27,079 nt of DNA, from IMG/VR virus record IMGVR_UViG_3300023440_000021, positions 1 through 27,079 of that record. The stretch is one strand, 5' to 3'. This document shows positions 6,609-14,447 of the stretch, in pieces; position 1 is the first letter of the stretch; each line of letters begins with the position of its first letter. The notes below the pieces were generated by a model, which was not told the origin of the DNA, did no database searches, and saw only the letters and a program-made list of their open reading frames with translations. Origin of the DNA: a virus. The position numbers were made by a program, and so were the translations under genes.

Positions 6609-7483
6609 CCGTCGCCCTTCGGCTTGCCCAGCCCCTCGGCGGCCATACGGAAGATGTCGGTGACCGACTGCACCGCTTCCTCATCCCCCCGCTTGCGCTC
6701 AACCGCGGCTGGCGTGATCATGAAATCCGGCATGGTCAGCCCGGCAGCCTTCAGCAGGTTCGACAGCGGCAGCAACGACGGGTTCGGCTTCAGCTCGAAG
6801 CCGATCACCTCGCCGTTCTTGTTGAGCTTCTCGCTCTTCATGTAGACGCCGTTTTCGAGGATGGAGGCCTGCAGCTCCTCGATCACCTGGAGGGTGCCGC
6901 CAAGCTGCAGGGTGACCACGGATTTCAGGTCGCTGAGTTCGCCCTGTTCCAGGGCTTTCGACAGGGCGGCCAGGGTGGTGAGAAAGTATTCCTTGTCGAG
7001 ACAGTCAGCGCCCGGCCTCACGTCGCCGTCGTTGACCAGAGAGCAGGGGTACTTCACGCAGGTGGTGCGGCACGGTTTGCCCATCCCGAGCACCCGGCGG
7101 CGGGCGTACTGGCCGTGCTTCCAGCCGTTGCGGCTGCTGGCCGCCTTCCCTTCTTCGGTTTTCGGGCCGGTCGACTTCTGCGCGTTCTTGCGCCGAGCCT
7201 CAAGCGCCGCCTCCGAAAGGGTGTACGGCCGCCGCTTGACCTTCAGCCGGGTCAGCAGCGGATCTTCCCCCTCATCGTCCTCGCGCTCAAGATCGGCCTG
7301 CAGCGCCGCCTGTAACCGCAGCAGTTTCTCCAGCTGGTCGGCCAGGCCGCTTTCACCGGCATCGATGCGCCGCTTCAGATCGTCAATCTGCCCCGGCAGC
7401 AGCTCCAGCGTCGTCTGCTTGTCTTCCTGATTCAAAAAAGCCTCCCGGAGCCGGGCGTTTTTCCAGCTCCTGAGAGGCTTCAT
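6605..7483 (-). CDS. Probable terminase small subunit (P27-like C-terminus)
   Basis: 292 residues from ATG 7483. Residues 17-85 are charged and coiled-coil-like. Residues 97-125 carry the RRKNAQKSTGPKTEEGK / NGWKHG motif found in many DNA-associated hypothetical proteins. A Cys cluster (CRTTCVKYPC) follows. The C-terminal part (PNPSLLPLSNLLKAAGLT) resembles P27-family small terminases. Position directly before terL with an ATGA overlap supports the role of DNA recognition in packaging. The start is uncertain: the ATG has no SD, whereas a TTG at 7435 has GGGAGG 5 nt upstream, inside the terminator-like hairpin 7434-7480. Confidence 0.7.
   Translation of the reverse strand: MKPLRSWKNARLREAFLNQEDKQTTLELLPGQIDDLKRRIDAGESGLADQLEKLLRLQAALQADLEREDDEGEDPLLTRLKVKRRPYTLSEAALEARRKNAQKSTGPKTEEGKAASSRNGWKHGQYARRRVLGMGKPCRTTCVKYPCSLVNDGDVRPGADCLDKEYFLTTLAALSKALEQGELSDLKSVVTLQLGGTLQVIEELQASILENGVYMKSEKLNKNGEVIGFELKPNPSLLPLSNLLKAAGLTMPDFMITPAAVERKRGDEEAVQSVTDIFRMAAEGLGKPKGDG
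7434..7480 (-). terminator. Terminator-like hairpin overlapping the TerS start
   Basis: Reverse strand: AAGCCTC and GAGGCTT outer stem (7 bp), internal loop, GGAGC/GCTCC stem, then six T. It lies just downstream of ATG 7483 and upstream of TTG 7435, and contains the SD of the latter. It could stop middle transcription before the packaging genes or mask the SD. Confidence 0.6.
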
Positions 7484-7571
7484 AGCAAAAAATCAAGCGG
7501 TGATCTGGCAGATCACTGCATTACCGCGCACAACCAGGCGAATGTCGAAACGGCGAACCGATATCTTGATG

Positions 7572-7796
7572 TTAGGCACGAGAAGTGTTTGTAATTCTTG
7601 CCAGGGTTGCAATGGCCATATTGGCAAGCCGTGTATTTCCGCTGGTTCTTACTTCCTGCGCAAGTTCTACCAGTTGGTCGCGCTGGAACTCGGCAATTGC
7701 AACCCTGGTGCACAGTGTCTCAATCTGTTTCAGCGCTACTTCATTGCCGTCTATCACGGCTTTGGCTACCTCTTCGGCTGTAAACATTTTCCCCAC
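7572..7796 (-). CDS. Small hypothetical phage protein
   Basis: 74 residues from the GTG at 7796, chosen because AGGAGG lies 5 nt upstream (7802-7807). Predicted all-helical (FTAEEVAKAVIDGNEVALKQ; FQRDQLVELAQEV; NMAIATLARI). No family is recognised. It sits in the leftward operon between the paralogous pair and the packaging block. Confidence 0.65.
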   Translation of the reverse strand: MGKMFTAEEVAKAVIDGNEVALKQIETLCTRVAIAEFQRDQLVELAQEVRTSGNTRLANMAIATLARITNTSRA

Positions 7797-7866
7797 TTCA
7801 GCCTCCTGTGGTTTGAGTCCAACGAAGCAAATCAATATGGAGCTACGCATCCTTTTATCGTGGGCG

Positions 7867-8199
7867 TTAAAACAAAGGCTCTTGCCCGACCTTAGCCAGC
7901 ATCCTGTCAACTTCCGCCATAACTCCCGGCCGCCCGTTCCTGAGATTTGTCAGATAATCGTAAATCTCTGTCCTCCCGGCGGCGACCGCTGACGCCCGGT
8001 CGTGGAAAACCGTCCGTTCAATTTGCGGCAGATACCCGACACAGTACCCACTGGTTGCAACGCGCACATCAATCCCGATCCGGTACCATCCGGACAACTC
8101 CGCCAGATGGATTTTTGCGTATCCGCCGCCTGGCCGGTAGTAAAGGGTCACCGTCTCAGTCGGCTCGAACACGCCATGTTCATTCGGCTGCGCCTTCAT
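7867..8199 (-). CDS. Hypothetical phage protein, paralogue of the upstream gene
   Basis: 110 residues. Shares a pattern with the product of 8196-8567: QPN-HGVF near the N-terminus, GWYRIG versus GWRYGL, GYLP in the middle, an A-AGRTEI versus A-ARDEI helix, and a C-terminal V-ML...LF. The two are adjacent and overlap by ATGA, so this looks like a tandem duplication followed by divergence. Function unknown; no catalytic motif seen. Confidence 0.7.
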   Translation of the reverse strand: MKAQPNEHGVFEPTETVTLYYRPGGGYAKIHLAELSGWYRIGIDVRVATSGYCVGYLPQIERTVFHDRASAVAAGRTEIYDYLTNLRNGRPGVMAEVDRMLAKVGQEPLF

Positions 8200-8567
8200 C
8201 CGAACAGCCCTAACTGCCGCATGGCATCGAGCATGGCATCAATGTGCTTGACGACATGCGGCGTGAATGCCAGGGCCCGCCGGCGGCGATCCTCCAGGGC
8301 GCCGATGATCTCGTCCCTGGCGGCATCAATCGCCTGCTTCCTTGACCCGTAGGGCCTGCAGATCTCTGACGGCAGGTACCCATAACCGCCAGCGCCCTCA
8401 ATGACCCCGCCGTAGCGGAAAGACAGACCGTACCGCCAGCCAGCGTCGGTATCGGCCAGGGCGACATCCGCCCAGCCGCGCGGAGAATCGTCGAGCAAGA
8501 CCAGGCGCTCGACATCGACAAAGACCCCATGTTTATTCGGCTGCGCCGGCATGTTTTTTCTACCCAT
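8196..8567 (-). CDS. Hypothetical phage protein, paralogue of the downstream gene
   Basis: 123 residues. The ATG at 8567 shares its A with the stop of the upstream gene (TAATG), which fixes the start better than the longer frame to 8651. Same architecture as 7867-8199, with a Gly-rich YGGVIEGAGGYGYLP segment and an Arg-rich helix (EDRRRRALAF). Function unknown. Confidence 0.7.
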   Translation of the reverse strand: MGRKNMPAQPNKHGVFVDVERLVLLDDSPRGWADVALADTDAGWRYGLSFRYGGVIEGAGGYGYLPSEICRPYGSRKQAIDAARDEIIGALEDRRRRALAFTPHVVKHIDAMLDAMRQLGLFG

Positions 8568-8773
8568 TACCCAACCCCCAATAGCGTCAACTGCCCATCC
8601 TCTTCCGGTCTGTAGGCCATCCGGTCGATGCCGTTCCGACAGCACCAGCACTCCAGATTATGGTCAAGAGAGCAATCCATCCCTGTCTTTTCAATCTCAT
8701 CCGCTGTCGGCGGATACAGACAGGTGAGGTTACCTTCGCATCCACACTTTTCGCATGGCACGCATTCACTCAT
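8567..8773 (-). CDS. Small cysteine-rich, probable zinc-binding protein
   Basis: 68 residues with eight Cys, including CVPCEKCGCEG at the N-terminus and CWCC in the middle, consistent with one or two zinc sites. AAGGAGAG lies 5 nt before the ATG. Coupled by TAATG to the next gene. No family is recognised. Confidence 0.65.
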   Translation of the reverse strand: MSECVPCEKCGCEGNLTCLYPPTADEIEKTGMDCSLDHNLECWCCRNGIDRMAYRPEEDGQLTLLGVG

Positions 8774-8809
8774 AGCATCTCTCCTTTCGTGATGTGCCCA
8801 ACGACAAAT

Positions 8810-9082
8810 TCACGTTCCACCGCCCACAATGTCACGCACCCGGCGGGTTTTCAGCCCATACCTGAGTGCCAGTTCTTCGTAATTGCGGCCGTTGAACTCG
8901 TTGCGGATCCGCCGGTCGCGTTCCTTGCGGTAGAGGTATTTCAGGTCGGGGAACGTCATCCGGGTTCCGCCCAGCACCTGGACCAGCTTGTTGATGATCT
9001 GCGGCGCCATGCTCCCGAATTCGCCGTGCAGTTGGCTGAACAGTTCTTCGATCACTTCCTGGTTCTCACCGCGGTACGACAT
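8810..9082 (-). CDS. mor: Mor family transcription activator
   Basis: 90 residues. The Mu Mor/C family pattern is clear: LGGTRMTFPDLKYLYRKERD, then RNEFNGRNYEELALRYGLK, then RRVRDIV. The C-terminal part is the helix-turn-helix, the N-terminal part the dimerisation region. AGGAGG precedes the ATG, and the gene overlaps the recombinase 3' end by 17 bp. In Mu, Mor turns on middle and late transcription. Here it lies upstream of the packaging genes in the same orientation, so it may activate them. Confidence 0.85.
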   Translation of the reverse strand: MSYRGENQEVIEELFSQLHGEFGSMAPQIINKLVQVLGGTRMTFPDLKYLYRKERDRRIRNEFNGRNYEELALRYGLKTRRVRDIVGGGT

Positions 9083-10160
9083 CGAGGCCCTCCTGGCAGT
9101 TGATGATCTCCTTCAGTCTCTTGTCCGGGATAGCGGTGCGCCTCAACACACGCTCGGAAATGGCGATATAGCCCATGGTGGTCTTCGGGTCTTCATGCCC
9201 CATCAGGGCGGACAGCTCAGCGATACCGACATACTGGATCACCTGGCCGCAGCGGGGGCAGCAGTCGTGCCCCGAGTCGTATAGGTCGGTGGCGAAGGTC
9301 GAGCGCATCTTGTGGCAGAACGCATCGACACTGTCGATCCCAACCAGCCGGGCGTATTTCTTCAGGATGTCCTGTACCCGGCGGGCGGAGAGCCGGGTCG
9401 GGGCTGCCCGCAGGGAAACAAACACCCCGTTATGCTGGGCGTCGATCTCGCGGCGCAGCAGCAGCCATTGACGCAGCGGCTGGCTGGCGTGGGTACGCAG
9501 GGTGACCGCACGGCTTTTGCCGCCCTTGCCGTCGAGGATCTCGATACGGATGTACCCACCGGTGTCGTGGATGTGGTTCAGATCCAACCCTACCAGCTCG
9601 GACACCCGCGGCCCTGCGGCATACAGTGTCATCAGGATCGCCAGGTCACGTACACCCATCGGGGTCGAAATGTCCGGAGCGGAAAACATCCGGTTCAGCT
9701 CTTCGGTCGTGAATTTCTTGGCCAGGTTCGGCTGCACCTTCGGCGATGGGATGCCCTTGGTCGGATCCCGGTCAATCCGGCCGTCGAAACGCAAAAAGCC
9801 GAAGAACGAGCGCAGGGCCGAAAGCTTGCTGGCCCGGGTCCGGTTCGAGACATTGCCGCGCTCGTAGAAAATCGCCCGTTGCCATTCAGTGACATGGTCC
9901 CGGGCGATAAACTCCGGAGAAGCCGTCATCCCCCTGCTTTCCACCCAGGCGAAGAACTCGACGATCACCCGCTGGTACTGGTCGACGCCTCGCAACTGCT
10001 GCCCCTTTTGGACAATGCAGTGCTCCCTCCAGGCGGCGATGGCATCCTCAAGCTCAACCCGCATAATCCCCCCCGGACCCCCCACTTTGGGAAAAATGGT
10101 TTTCAGGAAATCGCTCGATAATAGATCGAACCAGTCGGGCGGACAGGACGCCGCAGCCAT
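9066..10160 (-). CDS. Tyrosine recombinase (XerC/D-like), with CxxC-type insertion
   Basis: About 364 residues from ATG 10160; a TTG at 10169 would add three. A SAM-like core-binding domain spans about 40-130 and the catalytic domain 150-350. Numbered from the TTG, catalytic residues are Arg188 (PRVSEL), Lys215/218 (GKGGK), His286-x-x-Arg289 (CHKMR), His325 (MGHEDPKT) and Tyr334 (MGYIAI). Between His286 and His325 sits an extra segment with CCPRCG, possibly a small zinc knuckle, making that interval about 13 residues longer than in XerD. Tandem repeats and the candidate origin lie just upstream, so multimer resolution is as likely as integration. Confidence 0.85.
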   Translation of the reverse strand: MAAASCPPDWFDLLSSDFLKTIFPKVGGPGGIMRVELEDAIAAWREHCIVQKGQQLRGVDQYQRVIVEFFAWVESRGMTASPEFIARDHVTEWQRAIFYERGNVSNRTRASKLSALRSFFGFLRFDGRIDRDPTKGIPSPKVQPNLAKKFTTEELNRMFSAPDISTPMGVRDLAILMTLYAAGPRVSELVGLDLNHIHDTGGYIRIEILDGKGGKSRAVTLRTHASQPLRQWLLLRREIDAQHNGVFVSLRAAPTRLSARRVQDILKKYARLVGIDSVDAFCHKMRSTFATDLYDSGHDCCPRCGQVIQYVGIAELSALMGHEDPKTTMGYIAISERVLRRTAIPDKRLKEIINCQEGLDVVPR

Positions 10161-10229
10161 ATCTTTCAAGGGGGGGCACCCCCAGGACCTTCACCATTCC
10201 TGTTTCTACTTCACATTTCATCAGCAAAA

Positions 10230-10270
10230 TCCCTACAAGTTCCCTACAAGTTATTGAATCGATTGAATCG
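10230..10270. repeat. Tandem repeats next to the tyrosine recombinase (arm- or core-site candidates)
   Basis: TCCCTACAAGT is repeated twice in tandem (10230-10240, 10241-10251), followed by ATTGAATCG twice (10253-10261, 10262-10270). They start 70 bp upstream of the recombinase start. Tandem short repeats in this position resemble recombinase arm-type or resolution sites. Confidence 0.6.
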
Positions 10271-10294
10271 CCGTTACCCCCAGGCCTGCCGACT

Positions 10295-10313
10295 TCACAT
10301 TTTGAGATAATGT
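10295..10313. promoter_or_regulatory. Possible operator palindrome
   Basis: CACATT, 7-nt spacer, AATGTG, preceded by TT. TTCACATT also occurs near 10210 and 10350, and TTCAC half-sites recur in the repressor control region near 18990 and 20000. Confidence 0.3.
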
Positions 10314-10535
10314 GCAGTTAACCTTTTCGCTTTTTTCGGTTCGGTTTAGTTCACATTGTTTATAAAACGCGACCAGAGCCAGCACAGGGACAACCACAAA
10401 CCCGCCACCGACCTGCACTCCAGAGCTGCACACGGCCCTCAGAAAAAGACTCGTCAAAGGCATTTGTTACGAATTCTCCCCGAGGATCCACGGCAAAAAC
10501 TTTCCTTTTTCGCGATCGGTCGAGCATTTTTCACG

Positions 10536-10878
10536 CTGCACCACTGCACCAATCACCTTCAAACCTCCTTGCCATGCGGGTTTGAGGGCTGGTGCAGTCC
10601 AAAAATACACCGCCGGACTGCACCAAGCTGCACCACAACTGCACCACAACTGCACCACCAACTGCACCAAGACTTTTATCAATAAAAATAAATATTTAAG
10701 TCTATTTTGGTGCAGTGGTGCAGTCTCTCAGGAAAATGCGTCTCGCGCGCGCGAATCGTTAAATAAGAAGGAGAAAAACGGCCGTTTTGTCTCTTTTTTG
10801 TGCACCGCTACCCTCTTTTCAAAAACAACTGCACCATGTGAACAGCGACGACTGCACCAGAATCTGGCGACTGCACCA
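10536..10878. repeat. Iteron-like array, candidate replication origin
   Basis: Thirteen exact copies of CTGCACCA or its complement occur in 343 bp. Direct copies start at 10536, 10544, 10618, 10628, 10639, 10650, 10662, 10829, 10852 and 10871; inverted copies start at 10590, 10708 and 10716. The five from 10618 to 10662 are spaced 10-12 bp, one helical turn. An AT-rich stretch (10672-10709) lies inside the array and could be the melting region. The primase-helicase gene ends 2 bp after the last copy. The gene-free 10170-10879 interval otherwise holds the tandem repeats at 10230-10270 and a CG-alternating run near 10743-10753. Confidence 0.75.
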
Positions 10879-10879
10879 C

Positions 10880-13800
10880 TTACCTCACCAGCGTGTGGCG
10901 GAACTTGAAGAACCGCTTGCCGGCGACAATCTTGTGATACGGCTCCTTGCCTGGGGAGCAGACCAACTCCCAACCCGACTTCGCCAGCACGTTGCGGTCG
11001 TTGCGCAGCCGAGAGGTGAAGATCGCAGCCGAGCTGTAGACGTTGTGCTTGCCGGTATTCTTGGCCAGCATGTCGAACGCATCGACCATGTCGGCGCTTG
11101 TCGCAACAAACTCGATCGTCGAAACGACATAGGGTTCGCCGTTTTCATCATGCTTGGCTTCCGGCTGGGTCTTGTACATGGTCAGGCCATAGTCCCGATG
11201 CTCCAGGACGAAGACCGGCTGGTCGTAGCCATCCACGATCATTGTTTCGGTCTTGAGCTTGTTGGCCTGGATGTACTCACGCACCAGGCCACCCAACAGC
11301 TGCAGGATGTTGTTCGACCCGGTTTCCGTCTCCCTGGCCACCTGGTTCTGTTCCTCGATCCAGGCCTCGTAGATCTCCTTCTCGATGACCGTGTCCGGAT
11401 CGATTCCGAACTGGATATCATCCTTGGTGTAATAGGGGATGTACTTCAGCAGCCGCGAGAGAATCAGCATCAGCAGCGCCAGATAGGCATTGGTTCGATC
11501 CTTGGCATGACCGCGGAACATCTTGTTCAGGATGGTCATGTAGTGCTTGCGCTGTTCCAGGTTGGTGAGAACCTCTTTCTGGATGAACCGGATGATCGCC
11601 GAGACGATCAGATCCCGCTTCTTTTTCAGGTTCTCCAGCACCTCAGCCTCGAAGAATGAGTCGTCACCATAAACACGACGATCAAACGGAATCTCGAACG
11701 TCCTGGTGATCAACTCTGACAGGGTGAAGGGTTCGATCGCGGTGACACAGACCAACGACCGCGGGCTTTCATCGACCGTACCGGTGTCGCTGCCCCCCTT
11801 ACGCTTGCTCTTCTGCCCCCTTGTGGCTGCCAGGAGCAGAAACTTCTGCATACCTCGGCTCAGGTCCCTGTTTTCGAGGTTGTCGATGACCAGCAAAGGA
11901 TTCTGTGACGCTTCAGAAAACGCCGCGGCCCCCGAAGGGTCCGAAAGCTCTTCGGTGCCGAAAAACAGAGTGGTGATAAATTTCGCCGCCGTCGACTTGC
12001 CAGACGAAGCATAACCACCGAACTTCATCAGGAACTGGTAGGGGGCAAGATCCGGACACAAGCCGCTGATCAGCCACGCCAGTACCAGATACTTCTGCTT
12101 TTTCTCAATCGCCAGATTGTCAAAAACCAGATCCTTCAGAGCCGTCATCCCCTCCTGGATGTCGACGTCCGGCAGCCAGTTCAGCGGGGCGATCTTCGGC
12201 GAAGATGACAGCAGAACATGATCGTCATTCATCCCGTTCTGGATCTCTTCAATCGCCCCGCGGGAAACCTTCAAAATGGTGTTGTTGGGCCCGTTCAGGT
12301 TGATATAGATCGATTCCTTCACCGGATCCGTGTGAATCCACCGACAGCGATCGATGCGCCGACCGTTCAGGTAGGCGGTATGCTTCAGCGCATCCCAGAC
12401 TTGCCCCCCTGGCGCCTGGCTGACGATCATCCGCGTCATCTTCAGCATCAAGGCATTGAACTTGGTGTTATTGTTCACCTCGTAGGTTTCATTCTGGTAG
12501 ATCAGCCAGACGCTGTTCTCCGCGTCATAGTAGAAACGGCCATGATGGGCGAAAAACTTGAAGATGATTTCTCCAAGAACGATCGGATCGATTTCCTTCG
12601 GATTCTCGACAGACTCCAGGTAGAGCTGTACCTGCCGCAACAGATCCTGGCTGAAGTCGAGCTGCTGGGTGATGGCCTTCTCACTGAATCCCAGTACGGC
12701 CAGTTTCTCGCGATAAATATCCTGCCGAATCGCCTGCTCCCGACCGATGCGCTGAAAAATTTTCTTTTCCTGCAGGTGCAGCAGCTTCTCTTCCAGGCTC
12801 CCCAGCTCCGCGGCCTTCTGCAGCTCCCAACTGATATAGTCGAGAGCCTCCAGCTGCAGCCGGCGGATCTCCTTGCGCCTGGTGTCCCGGGCCTTCTCGC
12901 CATCGATAGCCCGCAGCCAGGCGTCAGGGTCATCCCCGGGCTTGCCATAGACCAGGATCCGGATATTCAGATTCGGCAGTGCCGTGCAGATTTTTCGGAT
13001 ATAGCCATCGCCGGCGCTGTCATTGTCGACCCAGAGATAGAGCTTCTTGCCATTGCAGAGCTTCTTCAGCGCCTGAATCTGCTCGTCACTGATCTGACCG
13101 ATCATGGCCATGACATAGCCGATCCCGACGTTCAGAACCTGCAGCCGGTCATTTTCACCCTCGACCAGGAGGATCTCGTCATACCTGTCCAGCGCGTCCT
13201 GGCCGTAGAAGGCCCAGCGCTTGTCCCGCTGCTTGTTCGGCAGCTGAAACTTCAGCTTCTTCTGCGGATCCTTCTGGGTGAAGTGCAGCACCTTACCGCG
13301 GCTGAAATGCGGGAAAATCACCAGCCCGCTGCCGAAGAAATCGAGCAGCACCTTGCGCCCGTTCTCGACCTCGCGCTCCCGGCCCAGTCCGCTGGCCAGA
13401 ATATCCGTGTCGGAAAACCCCTTCGCGCGCAGATGATCGACCAGGTCGCCGTTACTGAAGCCGATCTTCTCCTTCTCCAGAGTCTCCACGGCATGGCCCC
13501 GCGTCTGGACCAGATAGTCCCGACCGCCGTTCTGCAGCATGTGCGCATGATAATAGTCGGCCGCCTCGAGGCGGATTTTGTCCGTAACCGTCAGCCGCGT
13601 CCGCCGTGGCTTTTTCTCTTCCAGGGGGATCCCGGCGATCTCGGCCGCCCGCTTCAGGGCCGCTGCCTTGTCCAGGTTATGAAATTTCTGTAGAAAGGTG
13701 AAAATATCGCCCTTGCCATCATCGCACTGGAAGCACTTGAAATAATCCTTGCCCTTCGGGACATGGAAACAATCGTGCCCCCCGCAGAACGGACATTGGG

Positions 13801-13891
13801 GGAAATGGGTCTTCCCCATTAACTGCCCAGTCTCCTGCTCGATGACCTTGCGCAGGTCGACCGCCTCCTTGACGATTTCAAAATCTGTCAT
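10880..13891 (-). CDS. Phage primase-helicase (CHC2 zinc finger, TOPRIM, helicase ATPase)
   Basis: 1003 residues. A DnaG-type zinc finger (CPFCGGHDCFH...KCFQC, 33-56) is followed by the TOPRIM primase core with LLVEGEND (Glu244) and LWVDNDSAGDG (Asp289, Asp291). A linker then leads to a helicase-like ATPase with Walker A GGYASSGKST (625-634) and Walker B LLVIDNLE (666-673). It would lay primers and unwind phage DNA. The last codon lies 2 bp from the iteron array, so initiator and origin are neighbours as in many self-replicating phages and plasmids. First large gene of the replication block, in the leftward early operon. Confidence 0.92.
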   Translation of the reverse strand: MTDFEIVKEAVDLRKVIEQETGQLMGKTHFPQCPFCGGHDCFHVPKGKDYFKCFQCDDGKGDIFTFLQKFHNLDKAAALKRAAEIAGIPLEEKKPRRTRLTVTDKIRLEAADYYHAHMLQNGGRDYLVQTRGHAVETLEKEKIGFSNGDLVDHLRAKGFSDTDILASGLGREREVENGRKVLLDFFGSGLVIFPHFSRGKVLHFTQKDPQKKLKFQLPNKQRDKRWAFYGQDALDRYDEILLVEGENDRLQVLNVGIGYVMAMIGQISDEQIQALKKLCNGKKLYLWVDNDSAGDGYIRKICTALPNLNIRILVYGKPGDDPDAWLRAIDGEKARDTRRKEIRRLQLEALDYISWELQKAAELGSLEEKLLHLQEKKIFQRIGREQAIRQDIYREKLAVLGFSEKAITQQLDFSQDLLRQVQLYLESVENPKEIDPIVLGEIIFKFFAHHGRFYYDAENSVWLIYQNETYEVNNNTKFNALMLKMTRMIVSQAPGGQVWDALKHTAYLNGRRIDRCRWIHTDPVKESIYINLNGPNNTILKVSRGAIEEIQNGMNDDHVLLSSSPKIAPLNWLPDVDIQEGMTALKDLVFDNLAIEKKQKYLVLAWLISGLCPDLAPYQFLMKFGGYASSGKSTAAKFITTLFFGTEELSDPSGAAAFSEASQNPLLVIDNLENRDLSRGMQKFLLLAATRGQKSKRKGGSDTGTVDESPRSLVCVTAIEPFTLSELITRTFEIPFDRRVYGDDSFFEAEVLENLKKKRDLIVSAIIRFIQKEVLTNLEQRKHYMTILNKMFRGHAKDRTNAYLALLMLILSRLLKYIPYYTKDDIQFGIDPDTVIEKEIYEAWIEEQNQVARETETGSNNILQLLGGLVREYIQANKLKTETMIVDGYDQPVFVLEHRDYGLTMYKTQPEAKHDENGEPYVVSTIEFVATSADMVDAFDMLAKNTGKHNVYSSAAIFTSRLRNDRNVLAKSGWELVCSPGKEPYHKIVAGKRFFKFRHTLVR

Positions 13892-13892
13892 G

Positions 13893-14210
13893 CTATGCCT
13901 CAGCGGGGAACAGTTCCCCGTTTAAATGCGCCGCGTGCGCCCGGTACAGCTCGAGCCAGGCGCGAAAAAACGCCACGCAGGCCGGTCTGAATTCATCCAA
14001 CAGACCGTTGTTGCGCAACTCCCCCAGATGCTCCTCGGCCGCCACATCGCATGGTTCAACCAGGTCCGGCCGATTGGCACGGGCCCAGGCCACCGCCCCG
14101 GTCACCGCCTGCGGCCAGCGCTTCATGACCACCTCGGCCAGTTGCCCGTGCTTTTCGGCCAGGTAGGCATCGCAGGCCAAAACCGACTCTTCCAGCGAGT
14201 GTCCGGTCAT
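13893..14210 (-). CDS. Hypothetical phage protein
   Basis: 105 residues, predicted helical with many Ala and Trp (RWPQAVTGAVAWARANRPDL). The ATG overlaps the stop of the upstream gene by ATGA, and the stop lies 1 bp before the primase start codon, so it is tightly coupled to the primase. It may assist replication (inference from context). No family is recognised. Confidence 0.7.
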   Translation of the reverse strand: MTGHSLEESVLACDAYLAEKHGQLAEVVMKRWPQAVTGAVAWARANRPDLVEPCDVAAEEHLGELRNNGLLDEFRPACVAFFRAWLELYRAHAAHLNGELFPAEA

Positions 14211-14425
14211 TTGTGACTCACAAACAGCGGGCCATGATCAACAAGCCCACTTGCGTCTCGCCGGTGATCAACAACGCCCTCCAGCCCGCGGAAGGTCCGC
14301 AACCTGAACAGAGGGCAACTCGGCTCCGGCTCATCCCGAAGCTTGGCCAGCACGAACCGGATATGGAACCGCCCATACTCATCCTTGCTGCATGGCCTTT
14401 GGCAGGCCGGGCATTCGATGGCCAT
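14207..14425 (-). CDS. Small zinc-ribbon-like protein
   Basis: 72 residues from the ATG at 14425, which has GGGAGGG 4 nt upstream. It starts MAIECPACQRPC, and a later Cys (SCPLFR) could complete a zinc site. The longer frame to 14512 lacks an SD. Coupled by ATGA to the next gene. Confidence 0.65.
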   Translation of the reverse strand: MAIECPACQRPCSKDEYGRFHIRFVLAKLRDEPEPSCPLFRLRTFRGLEGVVDHRRDASGLVDHGPLFVSHK

Positions 14426-14447
14426 AGCGCCCTCCCGAAGTGCTCCC

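Noticed and set aside
10251-10463. 70-residue leftward frame upstream of the recombinase
   Set aside because: No SD, and it crosses the tandem repeats and operator-like palindrome.
10467-10682. 71-residue leftward frame in the iteron region
   Set aside because: Its sequence is only a translation of the CTGCACCA repeats; no SD.
10536-10878. CRISPR array
   Set aside because: Repeats are 8 bp, irregularly placed and on both strands; no 28-37 bp repeat-spacer structure.
12218-13693. 491-residue rightward frame opposite the primase-helicase
   Set aside because: Antisense shadow; no SD and shadow-like composition.
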